A stretch of DNA of 64,000 nt from Accumulibacter sp. (GCA_024235695.1 JACKLX010000020.1:1-64000), one strand, 5' to 3'. Shown: positions 46,078 to 56,164, numbered from the stretch's first letter. A program made the numbers and translations. The notes: generated from the sequence alone by a model not told the origin.

Positions 46078-48851
46078 GGGCTGCGCCGCCGCAGCGTCGC
46101 CAGCGCCTCGCTGCCCGCCTGCGCCGCGCCTGTCAGTTGCGCGATGCGCTGTTCGAGCACCGCCTGTGCCTCGCGCAAGACGGCCTCCACAGAGCGCGCG
46201 TCGTCGAGTTGCGCGCCCTGTTCGCTGACGCGGCCCTGCATCACGGCCAGCGCCTCGCGCAGCGTCGCTTCCAGCGTCTTGGCCGTGCTGATATCGACAA
46301 ACGTGATCACCACGCCATCGATGCGGTTGGCCTGGGTGCGGTAGGGCATGATGCGCACCGTGAACCAGCGGCCGTCGCGCGCGGCGACCTGCCGCTCGCG
46401 AAACACCAGCGAGCGCAGCACCGCGCGCGCATCGTCCGCCAGCGCCGGGTAGTCCAGTTCGGTGGCGAGGTCGGTCACGGGCCTGCCGGCGTCGCCGGGA
46501 ATCAGCCTGATGATGCTGGCGGTCTGGGTGGTGAAGCGCCGCACCTTGAGCTGGTCGTCGAGGAACAGCGTGGCGATGTCGGTGCTGTTGAGCAGGTTCT
46601 TCATGTCGTCGCTGGACTGCGACAGTTCGTCCACCTTGGCCGTCAGCTCGTGGTTGACCGTCTGCAGTTCCTCGTTCATCGACTGCATCTCTTCCTTCGA
46701 CGTGGTCAACTCCTCGTTGGTGCTTTGCAATTCCTCGTTGGTGCTCTGCAATTCCTCGTTGGCTGACTTGAGCTCCTCCTGCGAGGTCTGCATTTCTTCG
46801 CGGGTGGTCTGCAGTTCCTCAGAGGCCTGCTGCACCTGCTGCGCCAACTCGGCCAGGCACGACTGCTCGGCGCTGGCTCGCACCGCCTTGCCCGGCGCCT
46901 TGACTGCCGGCGCCGCGCCGACGTCAATGAACACCACCAGCACCATGCCGCGCAGTACCGCCGGCTCGGCCAGCGCATGGATGGTGACACTCACGTGCTG
47001 GCTGTCACCATTGTTGTCGAGCACGAGATCCTTCATCGTGACCGCCGTTTTCTCGCGCACGGCCTTGGCGAATGCACCATTGATGGGGCCGGCCAGGCCT
47101 TCGCGGGCCATGGCGAACAGGTTCAGGTTGGCCTTGCCGATCGCCGGCTCGAGATATTTTCCGGTCCTGCCGCTGATATACACCAGGTCGCCCTTGTCGG
47201 TGGTCAGCACTGCGGCCGGCGCATAACACCGCAGCAGCAGCGCCTCGATCTCGGCCTGCAGGCTGGCGGCGGGACTGGCCGGCGGCGGCGTCAGCGCGGG
47301 CAAGGAAACCGCCACATCGGCGCGGCCGCGGGCATGGCCGATGGGAAATTCGACGGGCGTCATGCGCGGCGAATCGTCCCGGCGCCGGTAGATCCGGTTC
47401 TTGCCCGGCAGCGCGGCAAACAGGTCGGTCGCCGCGCCGATGGTTTCGGACCCGCCCAGCAGCAGCGTGCCGCCGGGGTTGAGGCTGTAGTGGAACAGCG
47501 GCAGCAGCTTCTTCTGCAGGTCGGCATCGAGGTAGATCAGCAGGTTGCGGCAGGAAAGCAGGTCGAGCTTGGTAAACGGCGGATCCATGACCAGGTTCTG
47601 CTGGGCAAAGATCACCATTTCGCGGATTTCTTTATTGAGCTTGTAACCGCGTTCCTCCTGCACGAAGAAGCGGCGCAGTCGCTCATCCGTTACATCGGCC
47701 GCGATGTTGGCGGGATAGGCAGCGGTACGGGCATTTTCGATGGCGTCCTGGTCGAGGTCGGTGGCGAATATCTGCAGCGAATACAAGGCCGCGGGCTTCA
47801 GCCGCTCCAGCGCTTCGCGAAAGACGATGGCCAGCGAATAGGCCTCCTCGCCGGTCGAGCAGGCCGGCACCCAGGCGCGCAGCATGCCGCCGTCGGGATG
47901 GGCGGCCAGCAGGGCCGGGACGACCTCGCCGCCGACCTGCGCCCAGAGCGGCGGATCGCGGAAGAAACGGGTGACGCCGATCAGGAGTTCCTTGAACAGC
48001 AGGCCCGCCTCCTGCGGATTTTCCCGCAGATAGCGCACGTAGTCGGCAATGCGCGGCAACTGGTGCAGGCCCATGCGCCGCTCGATGCGACGGTAGATGG
48101 TGCTCTTCTTGTAAAGCGAGAAATCGTGGCCGGTCTGCGCGCGCAGGATCAACACGACCTTTTCCAGGCCGCTCTGGTTCTTGTCGTCGAGTTCGTTCGC
48201 GGGCCGCGCGACCAGCAGCGGCACGTGCTGCAAATAGGACGCGATTCGGCCGGCGAGTTCCTCCGCCGGCGCAACGACGTCGGCCAACCCGGCATCCTTG
48301 GCGCTGCGCGGCATGCCGTCGAACTTGGCCGTCGCCGGGGTCTGGACGAAGACCGCGCCCGCCATTTCTTTGATCGCGCGCAAACCCAGCGTGCCGTCCG
48401 AGCCCATGCCGGAAAGGATCACGCCGACGCTGTGCTCCTGCTGGTCGGCGGCCAGAGAACGGAAGAAATAGTCGATGGGCAGGCGCAGGCCGCGTGGCGC
48501 CGCCGGTTCGAGCAGGTGCAGCACGCCGTGCAGGATCGACAGGTCGCGGTTGGGTGGGATCAGGTAGACATGATCCGGCTCGACCTTCATGCGGTCCCTG
48601 ATCTGTTCCACCGGCATCGGGGTGGCTCTTTGCAGAAGTTCGGCCATGACACCCTTGTGGGTCGGATCAAGGTGCTGGACCACAACGAAGGCCATGCCGC
48701 TGGCGGCCGGCACGTGTCTGAAGAAGAGTTCCAGCGCCTCCAGCCCGCCGGCCGAGGCGCCGATGCCGACGATCGTGAATGCAGCGCCGGGCGCCGGCAA
48801 TGCTGCGGCCGGATTGGCGGAAACGTTCCTGGTCGACTTCCTGGCTACCAT
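46074..48851 (-). CDS. CheB-CheR-coiled coil-PAS fusion protein
   Basis: About 925 residues. An N-terminal CheB methylesterase domain (GIGASAGGLEALELFF near 30, VVVQHLDPTHKG, VILSGMGSDGTLGLRAIKEMAG) is followed by a CheR methyltransferase (about 210-480, with WVPACSTGEEAYSLAIVFREAL and FDLLSCRNLLIYLD-like segment) and a PAS-like region. A long heptad coiled coil of repeated NEELQSTNEEL units leads to a final PAS (about 780-880) and coiled coil. Such fusions act in signalling rather than in classical chemotaxis arrays. No Tar-type receptors are nearby, so it probably feeds the adjacent kinase. The ATG at 48851 follows AAGGA. Confidence 0.92.
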   Translation of the reverse strand: MVARKSTRNVSANPAAALPAPGAAFTIVGIGASAGGLEALELFFRHVPAASGMAFVVVQHLDPTHKGVMAELLQRATPMPVEQIRDRMKVEPDHVYLIPPNRDLSILHGVLHLLEPAAPRGLRLPIDYFFRSLAADQQEHSVGVILSGMGSDGTLGLRAIKEMAGAVFVQTPATAKFDGMPRSAKDAGLADVVAPAEELAGRIASYLQHVPLLVARPANELDDKNQSGLEKVVLILRAQTGHDFSLYKKSTIYRRIERRMGLHQLPRIADYVRYLRENPQEAGLLFKELLIGVTRFFRDPPLWAQVGGEVVPALLAAHPDGGMLRAWVPACSTGEEAYSLAIVFREALERLKPAALYSLQIFATDLDQDAIENARTAAYPANIAADVTDERLRRFFVQEERGYKLNKEIREMVIFAQQNLVMDPPFTKLDLLSCRNLLIYLDADLQKKLLPLFHYSLNPGGTLLLGGSETIGAATDLFAALPGKNRIYRRRDDSPRMTPVEFPIGHARGRADVAVSLPALTPPPASPAASLQAEIEALLLRCYAPAAVLTTDKGDLVYISGRTGKYLEPAIGKANLNLFAMAREGLAGPINGAFAKAVREKTAVTMKDLVLDNNGDSQHVSVTIHALAEPAVLRGMVLVVFIDVGAAPAVKAPGKAVRASAEQSCLAELAQQVQQASEELQTTREEMQTSQEELKSANEELQSTNEELQSTNEELTTSKEEMQSMNEELQTVNHELTAKVDELSQSSDDMKNLLNSTDIATLFLDDQLKVRRFTTQTASIIRLIPGDAGRPVTDLATELDYPALADDARAVLRSLVFRERQVAARDGRWFTVRIMPYRTQANRIDGVVITFVDISTAKTLEATLREALAVMQGRVSEQGAQLDDARSVEAVLREAQAVLEQRIAQLTGAAQAGSEALATLRRRSP

Positions 48852-48990
48852 GGTCTTCCTTTTTCCTGGCGGCACGATCGCAGAAATTGTAGCGCGGCCG
48901 GCAACCGCAATCTGGTTACCCGAACTGTGTATCCACTATACCGCCGCATTGCCGCGGCTGAAGTAATCCGCGGCATCGCCCGGCGCTGAA

Positions 48991-49057
48991 TACCGTGAAG
49001 TCATTAGCCTGAATACCCCGCGTTTGGTATTTACAGTCCTGCTGCAATACCTAAACT
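48991..49057 (+). promoter_or_regulatory. Tandem NarL-type dyad promoter 2 (drives BCAM0308-like, amrS rightward)
   Basis: Distal dyad TACC-N8-ATTA (48991-49006; right half degenerate), four bases, proximal dyad GAATAC-N10-GTATTT (49011-49032), -35 TTTACA (49030-49035) overlapping by three, a 16-base spacer and -10 TAAACT (49052-49057). Dyad starts are 23 bp apart. The transcript would begin near 49064, 80 bases before the ATG at 49144. The rest of the 292-base divergent gap (48852-49143) shows no gene; I found no equally good site facing the CheB/CheR gene. Confidence 0.7.
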
Positions 49058-49143
49058 CGGACTCGTTGGAAACGGCTCTTGACGATGCGTCGACATCGTG
49101 AGCCATGGTCCGCCGAGGACTCCCCGAGCAAAGGAAATCCGCC

Positions 49144-49644
49144 ATGAACAGCAGAACCATCCCCCCCGGCTTTCACCCGGTCCGGCATGATCGCCTGTTG
49201 CTGGAACAGACCCACGACGCCTATCGGCTCAAGGGCAAGCTGCCGGAACCCACGGTCTGCCCGCAATGCGGCGCGGTATTTCACAACGGGCGCTGGGCAT
49301 GGGACGACGCGCCAGCGCAGGCGCATCACGAAACCTGCCCCGCCTGCCATCGCCTGAATGACAAGTTCCCCGCCGGCTTCGTCAGCCTGGGCGGGGAATT
49401 CTTCGCCGCCCACCGCGACGAGATCCTGGCTCTGATACGCCACGAGGAGCAGCGCGAGCGGCAGGATCATCCGCTCAAGCGCCTGATGGCGATCGAGGAC
49501 GATGGCGGCGGCGTGATGGTCACCACCAGCGACGTGCATCTGGCGCGTGCTATCGGCGAGGCCGTCCATCGCGCCTACCAGGGTGAACTCGAGTTCCACT
49601 ACAAGCCGGACGACAAGCTGCTGCGCGTGCATTGGACCCGCTGA
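49144..49644 (+). CDS. BCAM0308-family zinc-ribbon-like protein
   Basis: 166 residues. Two CxxC pairs (CPQC near 38-41 and CPAC near 63-66) flank FHNGRWAWDD and suggest a zinc ribbon, followed by an alpha/beta C-terminal half (LKRLMAIEDDGGGVMVTTSDVHLARAIGEAVHRAYQGELEF) that could bind RNA or a metal. The sequence resembles the conserved BCAM0308 protein of the Burkholderia low-oxygen-activated locus; biochemical role unknown. AAAGGA precedes the ATG. It is followed by amrS after 31 bases. Confidence 0.7.
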   Translation: MNSRTIPPGFHPVRHDRLLLEQTHDAYRLKGKLPEPTVCPQCGAVFHNGRWAWDDAPAQAHHETCPACHRLNDKFPAGFVSLGGEFFAAHRDEILALIRHEEQRERQDHPLKRLMAIEDDGGGVMVTTSDVHLARAIGEAVHRAYQGELEFHYKPDDKLLRVHWTR

Positions 49645-49675
49645 AAGCTCCCGACGAAAAGGAGGCTTGTTTCTG

Positions 49676-50781
<1,106 letters not shown>

Positions 50782-50788
<7 letters not shown>

Positions 50789-50949
50789 ACAAACCGGCGG
50801 TCCGCCGCGCCGTTGCCCTGCTGCTGATCGTGCTCGGCGCCCTTGTGATCTTTTTCGCAACCGAGACATGGGCGGGCATGGCGCTGGTGGCGCTCGGCGT
50901 CTCGCTTGAAATAATCGGCATCGCGCTGCGCCATCGCGAACCCCCGTGA
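50782..50949 (+). CDS. Small two-helix membrane protein
   Basis: 55 residues beginning MLNKPAVRR, with two hydrophobic segments (about 10-27 and 30-47) and a short charged tail RHREPP. The ATG lies inside the last codons of amrS (7-base overlap), so translation is probably coupled. No family recognised. Its conserved-looking position right after amrS suggests a membrane role in the same stress response. Confidence 0.6.
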
Positions 50950-51010
50950 ATGGCGAATCAGAATCCCTTCCTCGATTCCGCTTGAAGTGAGCTTGGCGTC
51001 TGCCGCGGGG

Positions 51011-51250
51011 CTATGACTGCGACCGCGTCAGCGGCACAAAAGCGACCATCAGGATGCTCCGGCTGCTGACGGAACCATCGATCTGTTTCTCGACGAGCAG
51101 CAGTTGCTGCACACCTCCGGCCTGCCCGACCGGGATGAGCAGCCGCGCCCCCGGCTTCAACTGCTCGAGGAGCGGCGGCGGAATATGCGGCGCGGCCGCG
51201 ATGACGATGATGCCGTCGAAGGGCGCATACCCATTCTCTAGGTTTCCCAT
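51011..51250 (-). pseudogene. pcm: 3' remnant of protein-L-isoaspartate O-methyltransferase (pcm)
   Basis: The 79 codons encode only the last third of Pcm: [38 protein letters not shown], which aligns with the end of the family, whereas full-length Pcm has about 210-220 residues including the SAM-binding GxGxG. The missing 5' part is not found in any frame; polX lies directly upstream. An ATG at 51250 preceded by GGGAGA could still express the fragment, but it lacks the cofactor site. Pcm normally repairs isoaspartyl damage and occurs in stress islands of this type. Confidence 0.75.
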
Positions 51251-51275
51251 GTCATCTCCCAATTGGTCGACCTCC

Positions 51276-53005
51276 TCATCGCCGCACCTGTGCCAGCAGT
51301 CGCCGCAGCTCTGGCAGCGGCCGCGTGTTGAGCACGTCCGCCGCCGCCAGCCAGCCGCGCCGCGCCTGGCCGATGCCCAGGCGCAGGTGGACGAAGTCGT
51401 CGCGGCTGTGTGCGTCCGAGTTGATGGCGACCAGCACGCCCTCCTCCTTCGCCATGATGCAGTGGCTGTCGAGCAGGTCGAGCCGTTCGGGGTGGGCATT
51501 CAGTTCAAGGAAGCAGCCGCGCCGGCGCGCATGGCGGATCACGCGCAGCATGTCGACGTCGTAGGGCGCACGGCTATCGATGACGCGGCCGGTGGGATGC
51601 GCCAGGAGCGTGAAGCAGGGGTTGTCCATGGCGCGCAGAATGCGCTCGGTCTGCCTGGCGCGCGGCAGGTCGAAACGGCTGTGCACGGCGCCGATGACGA
51701 GATCGAGCCGCGCCAGCGAGGCATCGGGCAGGTCGAGGCTGCCGTCCTCGAGGACGTCCACCTCGATGCCCTTCAACAGCACGATGCCTTCGAGGTTCTG
51801 GTTCAGGCGGTCGATTGCGTCGCATTGCTCGGCCAGCCGGCGCGGATCGAGGCCGTGGGCCATGGCCAGGCGCCGCGAGTGCTCGGTGATGGCGAGGTAG
51901 GACAAGCCCAGCACCTTCGCCGCCAGCGCCATCTGCGCCAGCGTATGGTGGCCGTCGGTGGCCGTGGTGTGGACGTGCAAGTCGCCGCGCAGGTCGGCCA
52001 GGTCCACCAGCTGCGGCAAGCGGCCGGCCCGCGCGGCGGTAATCTCGCCGCGGTCCTCGCGCAGTTCGGGGGCGATGAAGGGCAGGCCCAGCGCGGCATA
52101 GACGGATGTCTCGTCGGCGCCGGCGATCCGCTCGCGGCCGCGGAAGACGCCATATTCGTTGAGCTTGAGGCCGCGTTCCTGCGCCAGGCGGCGCAGCGTG
52201 ATGTTGTGTGTCTTCGAGCCGGTGAAGTAGCACAGCGCGGCGCCGTAAGATGCCTCATCGACCACGCGCAGATCCACCTGCAGCCCGCTCTTCAGCACCA
52301 CGCTGGCGCGCGTCGGCCCCTGCGAGAGCACCTCGGCCACCGCATCGTAGGCGACGAAGCGGGCCTTGACCGGACTGTCGTCTGCGGCAACGACCAGGAT
52401 GTCGAGATCGCCGACCGTCTCACGGCAGCGGCGGTAACTTCCCGCCACCTCGACCCGCGGCTGACGCCGTGGGCGGCGGAAAGCCAGGCTACCAGCGAGC
52501 CGGCATACTGCGCCGCGGTCGCCAGCTTGATACGCCGCGCCTTGGACAGATGGGCCTCGATGGCCTGCAGGATGTTGGCCTCCGTCTTCGCACCGAAGCC
52601 GGGCAGATCGCGGATGAGGCCGTCGCGGGCGGCGCGCGCCACTTGCTCCGGCGTCTGCACATCGAGTTCATGCCAGAGCATGCGCACCCGCTTCGGGCCG
52701 AGGCCCGGCATGTGCAGCAGTTCGGTGATCGCCGGCGGCAACTCGGCTTGCAGCTTTTTCAGGGCCCGGCAGCTTCCCGTGGCGACGATTTCGCGCATCT
52801 TTGCCGCCAGGTCGTCGCCGATGCCCGGCAGCTCCGTCAGATCCTCGCCCAGCGTGACCATGGCACGCACTTCTCTAGCCATTGCGGCCACTATGCGTGC
52901 GGCATTGCGGTAGGCCCGGATGCGGAAGGGATTGGCCTGCTGAATGTCGAGCAGGTCGGCGATCTCCTCGAAAACCGCTGCAATGTCCGCGTTGTGGATC
53001 GGCAT
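51276..53005 (-). pseudogene. polX: DNA polymerase/3'-5' exonuclease PolX, interrupted by a one-base frameshift
   Basis: Two frames together make a complete PolX of about 575 residues. The first (53005 to about 52458) has the helix-hairpin-helix domain: FEEIADLLDIQQANPFRIRAYRNAAR, LPGIGDDLAAKMREI and MPGLGPKRVRMLW. The second (about 52460 to 51276) has the nucleotidyltransferase GSYRRCRETVGDLDILVV and the PHP domain GDLHVHTTATDGHHTL with AITEHSRR and INSDAH. The join occurs near 52453-52459 in a C/G run; restoring one base gives the expected HGVSRRVEVAGSYRR. Base-excision repair polymerase. True inactivation or a consensus error cannot be told apart. Confidence 0.85.
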
Positions 53006-53017
53006 GTCGGCCGCGGA

Positions 53018-54430
53018 TCAGAACACGCGGAAATTGCAGAACTGCCACGGATCGTCCCGAACGAGCTGTTCCGGGAAGAAGTCCTGGCGCTCCTTGAGCG
53101 GCGTCCAGTCGGAATAGACGCCGACCACATCGCCCAGATAGGGGCGGCAGAATGCAAGGAACTCATCGAAGGGCAATTCGTCCGGATCGACAATGCCGCG
53201 CCGCGGATTGCGCATGGCCCACACCACCCCCGCCACCACGCCGACGGCAACCTGCAAGGTCGTTGCCGAATTGTATGGGGCGAGCCTGCGCGCCGACTCG
53301 GTCGACAGCCGCGATCCAAGCCAGTAGGCACCGCGCGGATGCCCCATCAGCAACACACCGAGCTCATCGACGCCTTCAGCTTCCTCACGGATGATGCGCT
53401 TGCTGTCCTGGTGTCGCCATTCCCGTGCCGCAAGCTCGTGCAGGGACAGTACGGCGTCGTCGCAGGGATGGTAGGCGTAGTGGCAGGTGGGACGGTATTC
53501 CGGCTGTATTCCAGCACCCACCGTCAAATAGTCGGCGATCGATATGGCTTCGCCATGGGTGATCAGGAAAGCATGCATGGGCTCGGCGAGAGGCGTCCAG
53601 CTGCGCACCCGTGTCGCCGCACCAGGCCGTTCCAGGTAGATGGCCGCCTCGCAGCCATAGCCGTGACGGCGAGCGTCGCTCGGGAAATGCCGCTCGTGGC
53701 TGCCCCAGCCCAGTTCGGCCGGCTGCGAGCCTTCGCCGATGAAGCCATCGACGGACCAGGTATTGACGAACTCGCCCACTCGCTTTCTGGAGTCGGCCAA
53801 CTGCCAGTCACGCTCGGCAATTTGGATGACCCTGACGTTCAGCGACCGGGCCAGTCGCCCCCAGCCGGCCCGGTCGGCCGGCGCCCCTGCGGCGCGACCG
53901 CCGTCGCGGGCGATGTCGAGCAGGGCCTGTTTGACCAGATGCGACACCCAGCCGGGATTGGCGCCGTGCGTCAGCACCGCCGTCGGCGCGCCCGCCACGC
54001 GCAGGGCACGGGCGGCCTCGCGCAAGCCGTAGTTCGAGCGGGCCGAGGCCGTCATCGCCGGATCGGTGTAGCCTCCTTGCCACGGCTCGATGCATGCATC
54101 GAGATAAAGAACACCCCGCTCCCGACAATAGCGGATGAGCTCGACGCTGGCGACATTGATGGCCAGGTTGAGAAGAAAATCGCCCGCTCCGAGCAGGCCA
54201 TCCAGGATCCGGCGGTAGTTTTCCGGCACCAGCGGCGTGACCTGATGGTGCACACCGTAACTTCCGGCCTCGTCGCTGCCGCTTTCATCGGCCGTGACGA
54301 TGGTCAATTGCTGCGGCGCGATCGCGATATGGCGCAACAGGAGCGGCAGCACGCCCTGCCCGATGGCGCCGAAGCCGACCATCACCATTCGACCGCGAAA
54401 CTCGAACGCTTGCTGGTAACCGTCGACCAT
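53018..54430 (-). CDS. Homospermidine synthase
   Basis: 470 residues of the bacterial homospermidine synthase/saccharopine reductase fold. N-terminal MVMVGFGAIGQGVLPLLLRH (Rossmann, about 15-34), LNLAINVASVELIRYCRERGVLYLDACIEPW near 95-125, LTHGANPGWVSHLVKQAL near 160 and NTWSVDGFIGEGSQPAELGWGSHE near 235. It makes homospermidine from two putrescines, or from putrescine plus spermidine, using NAD+. The start at 54430 is one base after the nicotinamidase-like gene stop; polX follows after 12 bases. Polyamines stabilise nucleic acids, consistent with the stress context. Confidence 0.9.
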   Translation of the reverse strand: MVDGYQQAFEFRGRMVMVGFGAIGQGVLPLLLRHIAIAPQQLTIVTADESGSDEAGSYGVHHQVTPLVPENYRRILDGLLGAGDFLLNLAINVASVELIRYCRERGVLYLDACIEPWQGGYTDPAMTASARSNYGLREAARALRVAGAPTAVLTHGANPGWVSHLVKQALLDIARDGGRAAGAPADRAGWGRLARSLNVRVIQIAERDWQLADSRKRVGEFVNTWSVDGFIGEGSQPAELGWGSHERHFPSDARRHGYGCEAAIYLERPGAATRVRSWTPLAEPMHAFLITHGEAISIADYLTVGAGIQPEYRPTCHYAYHPCDDAVLSLHELAAREWRHQDSKRIIREEAEGVDELGVLLMGHPRGAYWLGSRLSTESARRLAPYNSATTLQVAVGVVAGVVWAMRNPRRGIVDPDELPFDEFLAFCRPYLGDVVGVYSDWTPLKERQDFFPEQLVRDDPWQFCNFRVF

Positions 54431-54431
54431 C

Positions 54432-55238
54432 TCAGGCTCGCTGCCAGTCGATTTGCCGCGCCATTTGGCGCAGCGGTGCAGCCACGTCGACGGCATAGGC
54501 AAGCACGTCGTCGGTGCTGCGCAAGGCCGGCGGCAGCGCCGCCACCGCATGCTCGTCGAGGGTGGCGCGCACGCGCCGCGCATGGTCGCGGAGATCGCCG
54601 CTGTCGATACGCACCGTCTGGATCCCGTTGCCGTCCGCGCGCAGCCGCTGCATCACCGGAATCAGCGCGGCCGCCGCCGACTCGGTATCGTCGGTATCGA
54701 TCAGCAGAGTGGTGGCAGCGCGATGCGGGCGGGCGAAATGTTCGAAGGCGCGCATGACATCCGCCAGCACCACCACGGCGTAGCGCAGTCGCCGTGCATC
54801 CAGCACCGACTGCAGCACGCAGCAATCGGTGGCCAGCCCGCCGACGAACAGCCTGCGAACTCCTGCCTCCTGCAGTCGACGATGCAGGTCGGTGCCGGAG
54901 AACCCCGAGTAGGCCTCGGCATCGCGGCCGGTGGCCTTGGCCGCGCCGACGACGCCGGCGGGCAATTCCAGGTCGTCGGCAAAGGCGGCGCCGTGAGTGC
55001 CGGCGATGCAGTGCGCCGGCCACGGTCCGCCTTGTTCGCGTAACGACCAGTGGTCCGCGGGATGCCAGTCGAAGGTGGCGAAGATCGGCAATCCCTCGGC
55101 CGTGAAGCGGAAAATCCAGCTGTTGAGCGGGGCCACTACCGCATCGCCATCCAGCACGGCAAGACTGCCGCCCGCCGTGAAATCGCGTTGAACGCCGGGG
55201 ATCTGCAGCGCATCACCGGCTTGCAATCGTGGACTCAT
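54432..55238 (-). CDS. Nicotinamidase-like protein fused to a nicotinate phosphoribosyltransferase fragment; catalytic Asp lost
   Basis: 268 residues. Residues 1-165 follow nicotinamidase (PncA): VQRDFTAGGSLAVLDGDAVV, metal site DWHPADHW near 57-64, Lys101 and nucleophile Cys140 in GGLATDCCVLQ. But the catalytic Asp of the VDVQ motif is Gly15 (PGVQRDF). From about 172, TTLLIDTDDTESAAA and IQTVRIDSGDLRDHARRV match an internal part of nicotinate phosphoribosyltransferase (PncB), then the protein ends. It looks like a deletion joining neighbouring pncA and pncB genes. Nicotinamidase activity is doubtful, and the PncB part is far too short to work. Confidence 0.75.
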   Translation of the reverse strand: MSPRLQAGDALQIPGVQRDFTAGGSLAVLDGDAVVAPLNSWIFRFTAEGLPIFATFDWHPADHWSLREQGGPWPAHCIAGTHGAAFADDLELPAGVVGAAKATGRDAEAYSGFSGTDLHRRLQEAGVRRLFVGGLATDCCVLQSVLDARRLRYAVVVLADVMRAFEHFARPHRAATTLLIDTDDTESAAAALIPVMQRLRADGNGIQTVRIDSGDLRDHARRVRATLDEHAVAALPPALRSTDDVLAYAVDVAAPLRQMARQIDWQRA

Positions 55239-55265
55239 GATCGTCGGCCACGGGCTGTTGCCCGA

Positions 55266-55742
55266 TCAACGCTGCCGCTGGTAGTAGCCGACCAGTTCGG
55301 CGCGAGCCAGGACATGCCCTTGCATGGCCTGCTCCAGGCGTTCCTTGGTCGGCGGCTTCAGTTCGGGCAACAGGACATCCAGGGCAAATAGCTTATGCAC
55401 GTAGCGATGCCTGCCTACGGGCGGACAGGGCCCGCCGTACCCGGTACGCTGCCAGTCATTGAGCCCTTGCCGGGTTCCCGGCGGCAGACTCCCGGCCTTG
55501 ACGCCCTCGTCCAGGCCCGTGGCGCAGGCAGGAAGGTTGTAGAGAACCCAGTGCACCCAGGTCATGGTCGGCGCCGCAGGATTCGGAGCGTCCGGATCAT
55601 CGACGATCAGGGCGAGACTTTGCGTCCCGGCAGGCAGTCCTGCCCATGCTAGTTGCGGCGAGATGTCGGCGCCGTCGCAGGTATGACGCGGGGGAATAAT
55701 GCCGCCGGCCGCGAATGATGCCGAGCCAAACGTAAAGGGCAT
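55266..55742 (-). CDS. YbhB/YbcL-type Raf kinase inhibitor-like (PEBP) protein
   Basis: 158 residues of phosphatidylethanolamine-binding protein fold: IPPRHTCDGADISPQLAWAGLP near 16-37, LALIVDDPDAPNP near 43-55, TWVHWVLYNLP near 60 and YGGPCPPVGRHRYVHKLFALD near 102-122. The DPDAP and GPCPP motifs line the ligand pocket. Bacterial function unknown. The ATG at 55742 has AAAGGGAGG upstream; an open frame to a TTG at 55838 would add a weak signal-like segment. First gene of a leftward operon with nicotinamidase-like, homospermidine synthase and polX genes, behind tandem-dyad promoter 3. Confidence 0.88.
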   Translation of the reverse strand: MPFTFGSASFAAGGIIPPRHTCDGADISPQLAWAGLPAGTQSLALIVDDPDAPNPAAPTMTWVHWVLYNLPACATGLDEGVKAGSLPPGTRQGLNDWQRTGYGGPCPPVGRHRYVHKLFALDVLLPELKPPTKERLEQAMQGHVLARAELVGYYQRQR

Positions 55743-55962
55743 GAAGCCTCCCTTTCCTCGATCGAGGTGGCTGTCGGCAGCGACTGCGATCGCAGCGGCA
55801 GGCAGCACACTCAACAGTCCAGTGTAAGAAACGACCAAGAGATCTTCCCGGCTCCGGCGGGTTCATGACTCGGACTCCCCTCCTGACGATCCCTTCGGGT
55901 CCGGCATGATCAACCTCGCTCGGCCAGACCCGGATTCCGCATGACTCCGGGCGCCACAGCCC

Positions 55963-56030
55963 AGCTTAGGGAGGCCGGGCAAGCATGCAAATACCCGAGC
56001 AGGAGTATTTGGAGTACCTGTAATCAGGTA
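55963..56030 (-). promoter_or_regulatory. Tandem NarL-type dyad promoter 3 (drives the ybhB-like/nicotinamidase/polX operon leftward)
   Basis: Minus-strand order: distal dyad TACC-N8-GGTA (56015-56030, part of an 8-4-8 perfect inverted repeat at 56013-56032), four bases, proximal dyad AAATAC-N10-GTATTT (55989-56010), -35 TTTGCA (55986-55991) overlapping by three, a 17-base spacer and -10 TAAGCT (55963-55968). Dyad starts are 23 bp apart. One proximal half-site, TACTCCT, fits the NarL heptamer TACYYMT exactly. Confidence 0.72.
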
Positions 56031-56096
56031 CTTCATTCATGAGAACCCGGAACCCTGCGCGATGTTGTCGGTATTGTGGCCTGCCTTCCCTGGCGC

Positions 56097-56164
56097 TACC
56101 TATACACGGGTATCGACAATACGGAATTCACGGTATATCCGCGATGCATGGGAATGACTATTGT
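56097..56164 (+). promoter_or_regulatory. Tandem NarL-type dyad promoter 4 (drives cfa/reductase/hsp20 rightward)
   Basis: Distal dyad TACC-N8-GGTA (56097-56112), four bases, proximal dyad CAATAC-N10-GTATAT (56117-56138), a poor -35 TATCCG (56136-56141) overlapping by three, a 17-base spacer and -10 TATTGT (56159-56164). Dyad starts are 23 bp apart. The predicted start near 56171 leaves an 88-base leader before the cfa ATG at 56259. Confidence 0.68.

Noticed and set aside
46680-46830. Repeated 30-36-base units in DNA near the end of the CheB/CheR gene
   Set aside because: They encode the heptad coiled coil (NEELQSTNEEL type) of the protein and are not an independent repeat or CRISPR array.
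48917-48942. Possible NarL-type site facing the CheB/CheR-kinase-regulator operon
   Set aside because: TAC and GTA are 9, not 10, bases apart and the second dyad is incomplete, so it does not meet the pattern of the five accepted promoters.
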